A stretch of 64,000 nt of DNA from Euonymus europaeus. Taxonomy: Eukaryota > Streptophyta > Magnoliopsida > Celastrales > Celastraceae. The position numbers were made by a program, and so were the translations under genes. Location: assembly GCA_963580455.1 (NCBI GenBank), contig OY756964.1:26448001-26512000 (forward strand). The letters are read 5' to 3'. The notes under the pieces are model-generated. The model did no database searches. It was not told the DNA's origin and worked only from the letters and a program-made list of their open reading frames with translations. The stretch's first letter is position 1, and each line of letters begins with the position of its first letter. Positions 47,877 through 60,900 of this stretch are shown piece after piece.

Positions 47877-48543
47877 TAACACCCTTTTACCCTTCTACAA
47901 ATTGCCAGAATTTGAAGCCAAGAAAGACACTTCAATAGCCAGCACTTCAATAGCCATTTTAAATTGACACAACTTAAGTTGGAAGGACAAATATGATCTA
48001 ACAATTAGTTTTCAACGTCTTAGCATCCCATTTTTTCTGAATTCGAGTTTTATGATTACATTTTTTTCTTTTGAGGTGAAATCGCCTTTAATTCTATATA
48101 AATTCTCTCTAATTCTTGCGTCTCGACGTAAAAGAATCATCTCGGAGCCAATTCAACTACCAAAAGTGTTTCAAGTGCTCAATATCAATGATTCAGGCCG
48201 GTCAAAAGGAAGTCCATGAATTCTTTCAAAAAATGAATGCAAGCAACACATAAATATAGAAATAAACAAACTACGTGGACTCTGTCAAATACAAGTAAAT
48301 TTCCGTTTCCTCCCACACTGGCAAGGTGATAAACAGCAACGTAACCTATGATACACCATAGAGAACAAAAAAAACTTAGAAGTAAAAAATCACCCACCAT
48401 GTTGCCGAACTATTTCTCATCCCAGCACCAAGATGTGCCAAACCTAAAGATGAAACCACAGGCCGAGAGAACCACAAAAAGGTACAAGGGGCCACAACTA
48501 CTAAACATGAATCTCCCTCTTTGAATTCCATAAAATCTGTCTT

Positions 48544-51500
48544 CTAACTAACCAGATCCCCTGATGCCACCCTTTCATTTACTTCTTCGATCTCTGAACC
48601 AGATTCAACAGGGCTCTTACTGGTCATGACACTGTCAATTGCAGAACCAACAGGAGTACTAATCAAATTAGTACCCCCTGCTGTTCTCAATGAGCTCATA
48701 TTAGGAGAATTAGAACCTGAGATACGCTCTTCCAAGTTTTTTGGCCTATTCAGAGCATGACAATGTGGGCAGTAATAAGTTATGTAGGGGAAATCCTCCT
48801 TCCTTGCAAGCCCTACAGGAAGACAATTACAATATAACAACCTTATAATTCAAACATGCTAGAAGATTCTGTACAACGGAAACTTGCATCAATAAATAGT
48901 AGTCTTCATGTGTTGGTTTTACAATTGCAAAAGTACATTATTCAAGGATGAACTCACCATTGTGCATATGACAGTTACCACAAATGAGAGCATACGACTG
49001 CGTCGGATCCTCTCCCACAAGTAGGGCAGCAATTCGAGCAATCCATCCGCCATCTTGTGCCGTAGATCCCTGAGGATTGTAATGATCAACAACCAGCAAC
49101 TGATTATGCTCAGAAGCTCCTGCAACCTCACTACTAAAAGGATGATGTGTTTCTTCTTCAGAATGATGAGATGGAGTGCTCCCTGTGCTATTAGTTCGAG
49201 TGCGCACTTGCTTCCTATTTCGAAGGCCAGTAGATGACTGCACAACTTCTACATCATTACTCTTTGCTGTTGGGACATTAAACTTAGATTCATCTCCCAC
49301 ATACACTTTCAACCCAGAATCCGCACCAAGCTTAGATGCCAAGACAGTTGCAGCAGCTGCCTTTGAAGCTGGATCAGGATCGTATCTCTGCATAAAAAAG
49401 ATTAATTCCAAATAAATTAACAGCTAATGAAAATGTAAAATCAGAGATTATTTAAACAGCACCATGGGGATGCCACCCAAGTAAATCCTAAGTCATTACA
49501 GAAAGCAACAGGAAAGGGAATCAACAACACATAAGAAGACATCTCATCCACGGCCCCAATTCAAGTAAATGCCTTGATTGTTTGATTCCACTTCCTCAAA
49601 CACTCTTTTTTTTCTCTTTCTTTCAACACCTTCCAGAAAATAGCAAAGGGCAAGCCAGCTGTGCTGCTATTCTAATTGTTCCCTCCATGAAATAAACCCA
49701 AGTGGTAACCACTTGACTGTGTCTGTGAGACTGTGACACATCTGGAACAAGAAGACCCTGTGATGCGGAAAGCTATCGCACAAGTATCTAGTCTAATCAC
49801 AATGCAAAAGAAGATGATTATTCCTCCTCTCTGGCAAATAAAGCATCTATGCACCAACACAATGCCTCTTCGTTTAAGAATATCCAGCATAAGAATCTTT
49901 TCCTACAGGCTTCCCAAGCGAAAAATTGCCACTACAGGAGAATATTTGGATTGGCTTCCAAAAAAGATTTTTTAAGTGAAATGATGTATGACTGACTCTC
50001 ATCCTACTTTTTAGTAAACGAATGCTAATCCCTTACCTTAAACAGAGCATTCTTGCTCGCTCTCCAATGAAGACATCATCAATCACTAATCTAAGATGAA
50101 AAACTTCCCTTAAGGAGAATGATTTCCCTGAACAAAGCTTCCCTACCCTTTACTCATTTAGAAGAAAACATGGTTTAGAATAGTTTTTCGCAAAAGGATG
50201 CAAGCCCAATTTCATGTTATAGCATCTCACTCAATATTTGTACCGGTAAGGGAAGGCTTCCTCTTCTCCTAAATAGTCTTGAATAGTTGTACACCCTTCT
50301 TCATTGACTTCAATGAGAAAGCAATCCGATACTTGAGAAACTACTGCAATTTTTTCATTAAAAGGGAACTCTTAGCCTAATAGTAACTTACTCCTTACAG
50401 TTGAACCAAAACAACATCCAAATCCCCTTTCACCCTAATAACAATAATAATAAAACTAACATCACTAATCAGAAGGGCAAAAACAATTTTTTTCATTGTT
50501 TCTTCAAGAGCTTTAGATAGAGATTTACTAACCATTACCTTGTAGGAAGAGATTGGAACGACATGTTGGCATCAATCTCAAGCGATGAATTAGCAATGAC
50601 AGTTTTTTCTCTTATTTTGTATCCTTTAAAAAGAGGATCCTAATTTCAGGAAACAACATGATACTTACAGCCTTATAACATCACTATACCTTAACTCTTG
50701 CCATTAAGAATATACACACATTGAACCTAAAAGGGGGAAAAAATAGCTTCCAATTACCTGAATGAGCTGTTGTGTGGTATAATAATTTGTCTTCTCTTTA
50801 AGTTCATCAATTTTTGCTTGCCTTTCAGCCCGAAGTCTTTCCAGCATTTTCTGGTCCCTGTGATCACCTGCGCATATATTTGAGAAAAGACTGATTTGGT
50901 GATATAGCATTCCCAGGTTGGAAAACTGATGATAAAAACTCTACGATTGAGTAAACCACCACTAGCAAAACTAGAGAACATCACAAACACCTCTGCATAT
51001 ATAAATATAAAAACAAGATAATGGAAGTATAATAGGAGGCTAACTATTGATGTTATATTCTTCAGTTTTAGTTCTAAATAAGCATGCATGCTTTTGTTAA
51101 AATGAAGTTTGTTTTTTCTTCTGCACTTAACATTACGGGGCTTGCAAGTAAAAGATGTTAATGTTGCAAACTCGTCAACATCATTATTAGCATACATTTA
51201 GACAGCTTTTCCATCCAGGTTCCTTCGAAATTGGGAATAAAGAAAATAATGGATCTCTTAATATAGTTTAGCATAATCAGTTTTCAAACATGTTTGGTCT
51301 CACCCAACTAAAACTATGCCCACTCTTCCCAAATTCATAACATCCAATCCAAAACACACAGCCAGATCCTATATTACAAATTAGTTGAGACAAGTCGCAC
51401 CAGGTAAAGGAATGCATTAGCTTAACAAAGGGGCAACACATCTTCTTTTAAGAAATTAAACATTATCAACATCACTTGACCAGCACAGTAAGCCAACCAT

Positions 51501-52045
51501 ATAAAGAACTAGTCTATCAAGAAAACAGAGCAAATAAGAAATACTTACACATTCTAGCAAAGCTCAGATATGCTGAATACATAAGTGAGGATAAAGCAGG
51601 CAAAAGAAACATAGGCAAAACGCGAAATGCCCTCATCTTCCAATTGAGATCCATGGATCTTGTTGTCATAATTGCATAACCGACTGCAACTACCTGAAAT
51701 GTCAATGAAAAACATATGGACTCAAATTATTGTTCATTTCCGTCTAATGAGAGATGATTAAATAAGAAAAAAAATGAAAACCTCAAAAAGGACGGAGAAG
51801 ATAATGAGGTTGCGAGTGATCCTGGTCTTAGTACGCGATCTTCGTTTTATTCTAGAGAGAACCGATGCCTCTTCCTTGGATATATACTGAAGTCTCTTCT
51901 CAAAATCGTCGCCGTGTAAACGGAAGACGTTCCAAATCCGCGAAAAGATGCCCGTCCGTTTGGTCTTGTTCTTAGTAGCATCGGAAGTAGAAGTGTCATC
52001 GTTTGAGTCTTCGGTGACGCCTTTCTTGTCCTCGTTGTCGGCCAT
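48544..52045 (-). CDS. LNP: Lunapark-family ER three-way-junction protein, 5 exons
   Basis: Exons 51782-52045, 51549-51693, 50758-50867, 48958-49387 and 48544-48812 join to 405 residues. Two membrane helices lie in exons 1-2 (NLIIFSVLFEVVAVGYAIM and RVLPMFLLPALSSLMYSAYL). They are followed by a charged coiled segment (QKMLERLRAERQAKIDELKE) and a Ser/Thr-rich linker with RNRKQVRTRTNSTGS. The Lunapark zinc finger spans exons 4-5: CGNCHMHNGL then YCPHCHALNRP, giving the four Cys in C-x2-C pairs. Both termini should face the cytosol. Lunapark proteins stabilise tubular ER junctions; in plants LNP1/LNP2 also limit ROOT HAIR DEFECTIVE 3 levels. The start is the ATG at 52043-52045, the first one in frame after upstream non-ATG sequence. 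A leader intron may follow 52190. I cannot decide between LNP1 and LNP2. Confidence 0.92.
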
Positions 52046-53990
52046 AGCAACGAGTTTTGAAATTCTAATAAATTCAAGTGGCAAGGGTTTCAAAATTTAA
52101 ATCGAAATCAAAGATGTAGAGCAAATTTTCAAATCCCTGGCAGTCAATTGAAAGATGGAGATTAAGATTGATATCCGTGTCGGAATTGAATACCTGGAGA
52201 GCAGAATTGTTAATGAAGCTGAGCGGTAGCTATCAGATCTGAGATGATCACTTGTAATTCTGCAAAATTTCTCTTATTGTCATTGAATTATTGTTGTTGT
52301 TGGGGAGGAGAGAGACTGAGGGCGTTGTTGGGGGCGACGCAATCAATCAACCCTGTTGGTGTTACCAAACGCGTAAACTCTACAGCGTTTGCTCTTAAAT
52401 TGTATTCTTTTCAGCTATATGGGCTAACTGTCAATATACCAGCCCTTTCAGCAAAATAATCCAATCCAACAGAGGTGCCATATATGGTTGCTATTTTAGC
52501 ACTCCATCTCTTTCGTTGCTATCTTTATCAACGAAGGAGGAGAGAGAAATTGAAAGGTAAAATTGCGAGAGAAGATCAACAACTACGGTTAAGAGATTCG
52601 ACGCAAAGGAGAGGCCGAGTTCCAGAAATAGGAGAGGTGCGAGTTCAACAAATTTCTTATCGATTTTATGGTGTTTCGATTTTGACAGGAAGAACATTCT
52701 TGGTGAAGTTTCTACATATTTAGAGACCCGAGAAAGATCCAACATTTGTCCAACTGATGTACGATTCCTACATTTTTCTTGGATTTTCTTTGATCTCTAC
52801 ACATGAGTGTTGAGAAAATTCTTGGTTTCGTATGATGAGAGATCTGAAATTAATCCTCTTAATTGACCCTAGAATTGTTTCCATTGATCAGCAATTTAGG
52901 GTCCAAAAAGATGAAATGGGAGCTGTGATGGTCTAAAGAGCTACCTTTTCCATGTGTTTTCCCGTTGTTCCAAAAGGATTATGATGATATATTTGAGATT
53001 GAAAGTATCAGCTTCTATGCCTTGACACTCGGATTAGCGTGGCTGTGTGCTTTAGATGGTTATTTGTTGCAGTTGCAGTCACAGTCAAGATGTACACAAT
53101 CATTGTTGGAACCTATATTTTTGGATAAAACGCTGATCATAATGTAGAGTCTAAAAATTCTAATAGGTTCCAAAATATCATTGATTGCTACAAGTCTTAT
53201 ATGTGATGATTTTTATTAGTTTCACTAAAGAAGTTAGCTGCATTTTTTTGGCATGTATCTCATTTGTTTACTGCACTTGATATTGCTTTGAGCCGAGACT
53301 GTGTTTTGTTCCCACTTCCATGTACTCTTGTGATAAACATTTGTTAATATGATTATTGCTAGGTGAATTTGACCATTTGATGTGGGTGTGGTTAGTTAAA
53401 GCATCTTTTATACGTATAAATAGTTTTGTTAATATGATTATTACTAGTTGAATATGATCATTTGAAGGCTCTGGTTGCTTCATTATAAAGTCATTTGGTT
53501 TCCAATAAGTTTCTTATTCATGCCTATGGGTGCGCGATTGTATTATTCAATCTATCCAGGTTGACAGGTTCATAGTTGCATGCTTTGTTTTATGTTGTTG
53601 GGTCATAATATACAGCTGAATGTAATCGTTTTTATTTGTACCTTTGTAGATGAAGCCTCTCCCATATGATGGTTCATACCAACATATGTTAATGAGCGAG
53701 AACTTTGAACTTGAATTGGGTGAAGGAGGTGTTTTGCTATGTAGACTTTATTATTTATTAGTTGACATTTGTATTAATGGTTGTTTGAGCTAATTTGCAT
53801 TGATTATCAATTGGATAATTTGCACTGACTATCAATATGCATGATTAAGCACTAAGATATTTCACTTAAGTAAATTATTTTTGCATGCTCCATTTCACAA
53901 GATAAGTACTGGTAGCATTTTAGGAGGGTGTACTTTAAAGGAAAATCTATAGATTTCCATGTAATTGCCACAAATGCTCAATTAAATCAT
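52046..53990. other. LNP promoter and spacer, no gene recognised
   Basis: The left part should hold the LNP leader and promoter. Downstream of 52450 there are short open frames but none I recognise. Two related segments at about 53338-53372 and 53423-53462 repeat TTTGTTAATATGATTATT. Confidence 0.45.
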
Positions 53991-54111
53991 ATTTTAGTTG
54001 AGTGTGGGTTTCATTACTCCTAATTTGACCCAAATTTTGGAACATCTCTTGCACTTCAACTGAATCTCCTGTTAACACTGGCTCAGGTGGATGAGCATCG
54101 ATCACATCAAA

Positions 54112-55134
54112 TTAAGTGTCACTTGGTCCTCCTTCATCATCAATTATCATGTTATGTAAAATGATGCATGCTTTCATGATATTTGCAAGAGTATGTACAT
54201 CCCAACAACGAGCAGGCCCATGCAAAATTGCAAATCGTGCTTGTAGCACTCCAAAAGCCCTCACGACATCTTTTCTTCTTGCCTCCTGCATGGTCGCAAA
54301 ATTCTTATTCTTCAAGCCAACTGGGCATGAAATTTTCTTCACAAAAGTTACTCACCCAGGATGTATACCATCAGCAAGGTAATATCTCATCGTGTAATCA
54401 TGACCATTAATATGATAATTAATTGGAGGAGCATGACCATGTGCGATTATATCAAAAACAGGAGAACGATCAAGTACATTGATGTCATTAAGTGTGCTAG
54501 GCATGCCAAAGAAAGCATGTCATATTCAAAGGTCAAATGAAGCCATAGCTTCTACTATTATTGTTTGTGTATGGCAATGACAATTTTTCCAACGCCAATG
54601 CATGCAGTCAATACTGTCCAACATCCCTGGAAAACTATTTTGTTCACCAAGAGCTAACAAACAAGATATGTCATTATTGTTTGGAGCTCTCAGGTACTTG
54701 TCACCATAAACTTCTACAATGGTTGCAACAAATGCTCTTACACTCTCGAAGACAGTTCTTTCTCTAATCCTAACGTACTCATCCACAGAATATGCTGGTT
54801 GTCCATATGCAAGCATCCTCATCGCGGTTGTTATCTTTTGAATAGAAGACAAGTCAAGAACTCCAACAGCATCAGGCTTTTCACTGAAGTAGTCATTGCG
54901 AGCCAAAATGTCATCAATGATGCAACAAAAAAGTTGATGGCTCATGCGAAATCTTCTCCGAAAAAAACTATCAAGATAAACAGGATTGGAAGAAAAATAG
55001 TCATTCCATAATCTTTGATGACCTTCATATCTACTACGATCAATCGCTCGATGGCCAACAACAGAACCATGATATTGATCCAATCGATCATGATTATTTG
55101 TTGCCTCATCCTCTGCCATTGCAGCTACCATCAA
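54112..55134 (-). pseudogene. PIF/Harbinger transposase (HARBI1-like nuclease), decayed
   Basis: The minus strand reads MSHQLFCCIIDDILARNDYF, then IQKITTAMRMLAYGQPAYSV, FPGMLDSIDCMHWRWKNCHC (DDE region around the first Asp), SLNDINVL-like STLNDINVLDRSPVF, the YYLADGIHP motif and VFGVLQARFAI-like AFGVLQARFAILHGP, ending IILHNMIIDDEG. This matches plant PIF/Harbinger DDE transposases. Three internal stops are all TGA where the family has Trp (ASFDL-stop-I-stop-HAFFGMP and HPG-stop-VTFVKK), so the protein cannot be made. The Myb-like partner ORF usual in such elements is not seen nearby. A GGGGGGTTAA boundary at about 55485-55495 may be the right end; the left end was not found. Confidence 0.85.
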
Positions 55135-56189
55135 TTTGAAGTGATCATTAGAATCCTCTTCAAGATTGAGAATATCTTAGATAATGTTTGAAAAACAATT
55201 CATGAAATAAGAAAATAGAGTAGAGATAAAAATCAAACAATTGAGAATTCAAAAGAGGATAGTGAAATTCAATTAGATAATGACCTCATTTATAGACTAA
55301 ATTTGGCAGCAAAATTGTTAAGCACGTGGACCTTATTTTATTGGGCTTTTACAATGAATAGTGTTTTAGCAACCTCATTGTAGCAAACCCATTGAAGTAA
55401 AAAAAATTGTACCAATCCATTAAACCACTATTCAAATTGGTATAGTACATTTTTAGCAACCCATTATAGCAACTCCCATTGGAGTTGGGGGGTTAAGTAT
55501 ATTTTTGTATCGTTTCAAAAAATAATAATCAAGAGAGCTATAGTAGTAATGAACATATTTTCTTTTTATAAATAGTAGTAGTGAAAATGTTATTAACATT
55601 TTCGTTCGAATATCAAATCTTGTCTAAAATATTCGATGATCATAAATCATTTAACTTGCTAATTATTAAACTTTAAAAAAGTATATAATATTTGATTGTC
55701 AAAATGCAATATTTGATATACAAAATCAATAGACAGGTGAAATACAACTGCAAAATATGGAATAAGGAAAACCAGTGATAAACACATCAAGACATAGAAG
55801 ATGTTGACACATAATTAGGAGAAGGAAAAGTAATAAATCGGATATAATTAGAGTCTGTTTGATTGAGCGTTTGTATAGTTTATACTCTGTTAGATATACT
55901 CTCAGATATTATTCTCTACACCAGCTTATACTATGTCAGACATACTTTCATGGCAAAATTGTAGGTAGATCTATTTTATGAGACTTATTAAGGGTAATGT
56001 CACTAACCAAGTCTAGTTATTTGTAATTAATTTGACTTTTATTTTCCGGATTCATGGCAAGGTTGGAGACTTTCAAGAAAAATACGTATTAAATGAAAAA
56101 AATTAATTTAGAAAAATATATTAATTTCTCTTTTTAATTAATTATTTACTGTCTTAATCAATATGTTGAGTATGCATTAGTCCATTAGT
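55135..56189. other. AT-rich spacer, including the probable right flank of the Harbinger element
   Basis: Up to about 55490 the sequence carries repeated AGCAACCCATT/AGCAAACCCATTG words, as in sub-terminal regions of Harbinger elements. Beyond that I see no gene. Confidence 0.4.
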
Positions 56190-56412
56190 GTTTAGCGAAT
56201 TTATTTTCCTTACAGTTTAACACTTATTATTTAGGTTATAACATGAAAATACGATACATGAGATCGATATGGTTTAGCGAATCCGTTACTCTTAGGGTTT
56301 AACACTTATTGTTTAAGTTACAACATTAAAATATGATACACGAGCCCATTAGGGTTTAGTGAATCTGTTCCCCTTAAAATTTAGTACTTATTGTTTTGGT
56401 TACAGTAGTGAA
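56190..56412. repeat. Three tandem copies of an 82-bp unit
   Basis: GTTTAGCGAAT or GTTTAGTGAAT starts at 56190, 56272 and 56354, each followed by CTTATTGTTTxxGTTA and similar words. Copies are diverged and the third is partial. Confidence 0.7.
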
Positions 56413-57450
56413 AAAAAACACAATTACTAGCATATATACTAATCAAATTATTTTTGAAAAATAGTGTAATTAAAAAAGTACATTAAAAACTTTTTCGATG
56501 ATGGATTTTATTAAAGATAATTTTGCATGCTTAGTTCGAATATGCAATTTTTTTTTATAAAATTTACCATGCATTTTTGTGAGATAAAAACATTTTAAAA
56601 ATTTGTTTATGAAAAAAAAAACAAAAGTTGCAGTGACAACAGATATCTATTACACAAAATTAACTGAAAAATTTACATTATTATATTTGTATATTTTGTT
56701 GGCCATCTACATCAATAATTTACCAGCCACATCAATAAAAAAATCTCAATACATTGTTGATTCTAATGGAAAAAATACCATTTATGATTGCTTCTTCGGG
56801 GGTTGTGGTCAATTTTAATCAATGTTGTCTGAATCGGATATGATCGGTTAAATCGATGAACGACCATGAAATCAGTATGATCATCACCATTTAAATCGGG
56901 GGTTTTATGAACATGCTATTTTTGTGAGAATTGAAATTGAATTGGGAGAACCAGTTGGTTCCAATGAATCGGACATGTCAATTTCAATATTTGAAAATTT
57001 TAAAAATACATGTTTGAAATAAGTTTAGAAAACAAAACCTCCTTTTACCAAACCAAAAACCTTACCACTAGACTATATTACATATTTTGTTTAATTAAGA
57101 CATGCAAAATTAATATATAATACTTTTGTAAAATATTTGTACATATTATTCAATACTAAATATTATTTATATAATATTAAATAACTATCTATATCATATA
57201 TATATATATTATATTTTATTGAATCCGGTTGGACTTCAATTGAATCTTTGAACCTTAAACCAAATAATTTTTTGGTTCAATAACCGGTTCAAATTTCAAA
57301 ACTTTGATTTTAATGAATAATTCATTTGGATAAGAAAGACCAATTGGATTTTTTTTCCTTTCCGTTTTCTGTTTCTAATTTGACGCACAAGTGACGTGTG
57401 GTCTAAATTATTATTGTCCACTCAGCAGCTTCCATCTTCATTTTGACTTA
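56413..57450. other. AT-rich spacer, no gene seen
   Basis: Contains A/T runs and an AT microsatellite near 57196-57210. No coding exon is recognised. Confidence 0.5.
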
Positions 57451-57598
57451 TTTAAATTATAGAATTTATAATTTTGATTCGTCTTCATCTTTATCCTCTG
57501 ATCCACTTCTTCAATCAGTATAAATAAACGCAAATAACACCTTGAATTATCATCATGGACAAAATAAGACTGTTAAACATGAGAATCGAGGAGAGCAG
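57451..57598 (+). repeat. Upstream duplicate of the ARA1 promoter and start region
   Basis: This copy matches 57858-57993 over about 140 bases, including CTTTATCCTCTGATCCACTT, CTTCAATCAGTATAAxTAAAC and GTTAAACATGA. The ATG here opens MRIEESS then TAA, against MKMEESGH in the downstream copy, so it is a dead start codon. The offset between copies is about 407 bases. Confidence 0.75.
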
Positions 57599-57923
57599 TT
57601 AAATTCTAACGAATTCGTGTATCAAATTTTTATAATGTAATTTAAACAATACATATTAAATCTAAAAAAAATGAATTTATTAAATCTTAATAGGTTAATA
57701 ATTAATTAAAATTAAATCATGAAACTAAATAAATATTTAAATGCTCAGAATATTAATTAAAATAGGAGAATAATTAATTAGAATAAACAATTTTAATAAA
57801 ATAATTAGATATCACTGCGAATGATTCCTAAAATATATACGCTACATATCGTTTTCTTTTAAATTAGACTTTATAAATTTGATTCGTCGTCATCTTTATC
57901 CTCTGATCCACTTCTTCAATCAG

Positions 57924-57932
57924 TATAAGTAA
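57924..57932 (+). promoter_or_regulatory. ARA1: Possible TATA box of ARA1
   Basis: TATAAGTAA lies about 50 bases before the ARA1 start. The upstream duplicate has the better TATAAATAA at 57519-57527. Confidence 0.4.
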
Positions 57933-57975
57933 ACGAAGATAACGCCTTGAATTATCATCGTCGACACTGTTAAAC

Positions 57976-60900
57976 ATGAAAATGGAGGAGAGCGGCCACG
58001 GCGAATCGGCGTCCAGGAAGCATCTAATTTTCGCTTACTACGTCACCGGTCATGGTTTTGGCCATGCCACCCGCGTCGTTGAGGTCGCCTCCTTGTTTTT
58101 CGCTTTTGTATTTTTAATTTGTAATGGTGCTCTTGTATTATATATTTCCTAAGCCTCGATTTCGATCACTCACACTCTTGTTATCATTTTTAAAATTTAG
58201 TTGCATTGCACTTTCAATGGTGCTTCTTCTCCTCCATTTTGTTAATAAATTGATTGAGTACTTCTAATTACTTATGGAATACCATGTTCGTATGATCGCC
58301 GGATTTGATGTTTTTGATGTCATGCACAGGTTGCCAGGCACCTAATCCTTGCCGGACACGATGTGCATGTGGTCACTGGTGCACCTGAGTTTGTTTTCAC
58401 TTCAGAGATACAATCCCCTCGTCTCTTCATTCGCAAGGTGAAGTACTTTTTTTTATTATTCCAATCTTTTAATAATTTGGGATATTATTGTGAAGTGATA
58501 TTAGAATAATAAATTTTTATGTGCTTAGAACATGGATTTTTTTTCTTCTTCAGGTGCTTCTTGACTGTGGAGCTGTTCAGGCAGATGCATTGACAGTGGA
58601 CCGTCTTGCCTCCCTAGAAAAAGTAAAGGAACACTTCCTGTTTCTATTCGATTGATTGATTGATTGAGTTTCTTTTCATGCCATTATTGAATTCATATGA
58701 GACTGTGTTTGGTTGTTTGACTTCAGTCCTTAACATGTTTCATATGCATCACCTGCTTTTCTACTTCTGGATTTTGTTGGTTCCTTTTGCTGAATTTATT
58801 TTGAATTTTATTTCCATTTGAAAATAAGTATTCAGAGACGGCTGTGAAACCTCGGAATTCTATTCTGGAAACAGAGACAGAGTGGCTGAACTCCATTAAA
58901 GCAGATCTAGTGGTACTTCAATGTTTTTGTCTTCTTTTTTTCTGTGCTTGAACTTAGACCAAGTATAAAAGATAAAGAAAAAGAATAAATGCCTCATATA
59001 GTATAACTATCTTCATTTTAGTGAAGGTTTATGCGGACATTCACTTTAAATTGCATGGTCAGGTTTCAGATGTTGTTCCAGTTGCATGTCGTGCAGCAGC
59101 TGATGCTGGCATTCGATCTGTTTGTGTCACCAACTTCAGGTTCCTATTGCAAACATTCTCTATATTCATTATCTTCAGTTTTTTTAATCTATTAAATTTG
59201 ATCCGAAGAATGTGAAAAAGCTAACTGCCTCTCTTATCTAGAAGCACAAAAATGTCTTCAAGTAGCATTCTTGAAGGTGAAGGACGCTGAAGCTTTCTAA
59301 TGGATTGCCTTGAAACCTGTTCAGTTTCTAGTCAAAATTGATTTAAAGATTTTTTTTTGAGCTATAAGCCATGAAGAGTTGTGATTCAATGATAAAGTTG
59401 ATTCTACTGAGCCGCATGCTAAGGGCTCCAAAATATTTTGTCTGATCATGGTTAACAAATCCTTGCACTTTATGATATTATAGTTCAGGAATTCAATACA
59501 GCAATCTGAAGATGACTCTAAAGTTGATTATTGCAGCTGGGATTTCATTTATGCCGAGTATGTGATGGCAGCTGGCATTCATCATCGTTCAATCGTTTGG
59601 CAGGTGGATATGCTTTATCTGCTTGGAATGATTTATCCTTCAAGTCATGATATTCTAAGATTTGTGTTTCTTAACCATGTCTGAGGCTTATTAGTTTCTT
59701 GCTACTTAGGTTTGTTTTTTCTGCTGCCTTAATATCCAATAATAATCTATCTCAATGTTACATGATTATCACAATGCATTGTCTTTTTTTAGTGTCGGCA
59801 TTTCAGTATAAATGCTCTAGGAATTAAAATTTTCTTACCAATTATGCTTTCATTTTGTTACATGGTGTGTAGTGGTTAATTTATGTTTATTCGCTATTGT
59901 GGAACCCAATGATTCAGCCCAAGTCCATTCACATTTTTATGTTTTAATATCAAGGAACTCAGATTTGTAATCGAATTTTTCTGCTATATGAATTTTCAAC
60001 ATATCAAGGAACTCAGATTTGTTGTATAGTCAATCTAGTTCAAATTCTCATTATTTTTCTTAAGCCTAGAACACTGGTTTGGTTTGTATTAGAGAACAGC
60101 CCCTTGCTCAATTATCGCTTTAAATGGCTACCATCTGTATAGAGTGAAAAGAAGAGCGCTTTCACATGTGTAATGCACATTATTCTCTATATTGTTAGCA
60201 TTCTTTTGTTATTGTTCAAAGAAAAAAAATTACTTTAATTGAGAACCTTTAAGTTATTTTCCTGCGGCCTCAACCATGAGTTCTTTGGAGTTAAATAAAT
60301 GCATTTGACATGTATTTTTAATGTGCGAGCTGTTACTATACTAAATGTTGAAAATTGATACAGATTGCAGAAGATTATTCTCATTGCGAATTTTTAATTC
60401 GCCTTCCGGGATATTGCCCCAGTAAGTGTTCTGTGATTATTTACTCTTTCTGAATTGCTTATGTGGTGTTCGGAATCTGGCTTGACAATTCCTAGAATGA
60501 GTCCCAATAAAACTTCTATCATTGCAGTGCCTGCCTTTCGTGATGTTATTGATGTACCTCTGGTTGTGAGGAGGTTGCACAAGTCCAGCAAGGAGGTATA
60601 GCTACTCAAACTTTTTTGAAGTTCTTTGCTTATGGTTTATGGCAGATGCAGGTTATCAATCAATTCTGTTGTTTTAGGCGAGAAAGGAACTCGGAATTAG
60701 TGATGATGTCAAGCTAGTTATTCTGAACTTCGGTGGACAGGTAAACTCCCCACTAATCGATGAATCAATGCTCTAATTGTCATAGATTCTTGTATTTCTA
60801 GTTTACCTCATTCCCTCACACTCGCTTTTCCCGTATTTATCATCTTTGCTTTTTTACTATAACTATTCCGTGAATTGAGACATACTTCATGATTGCAAAT

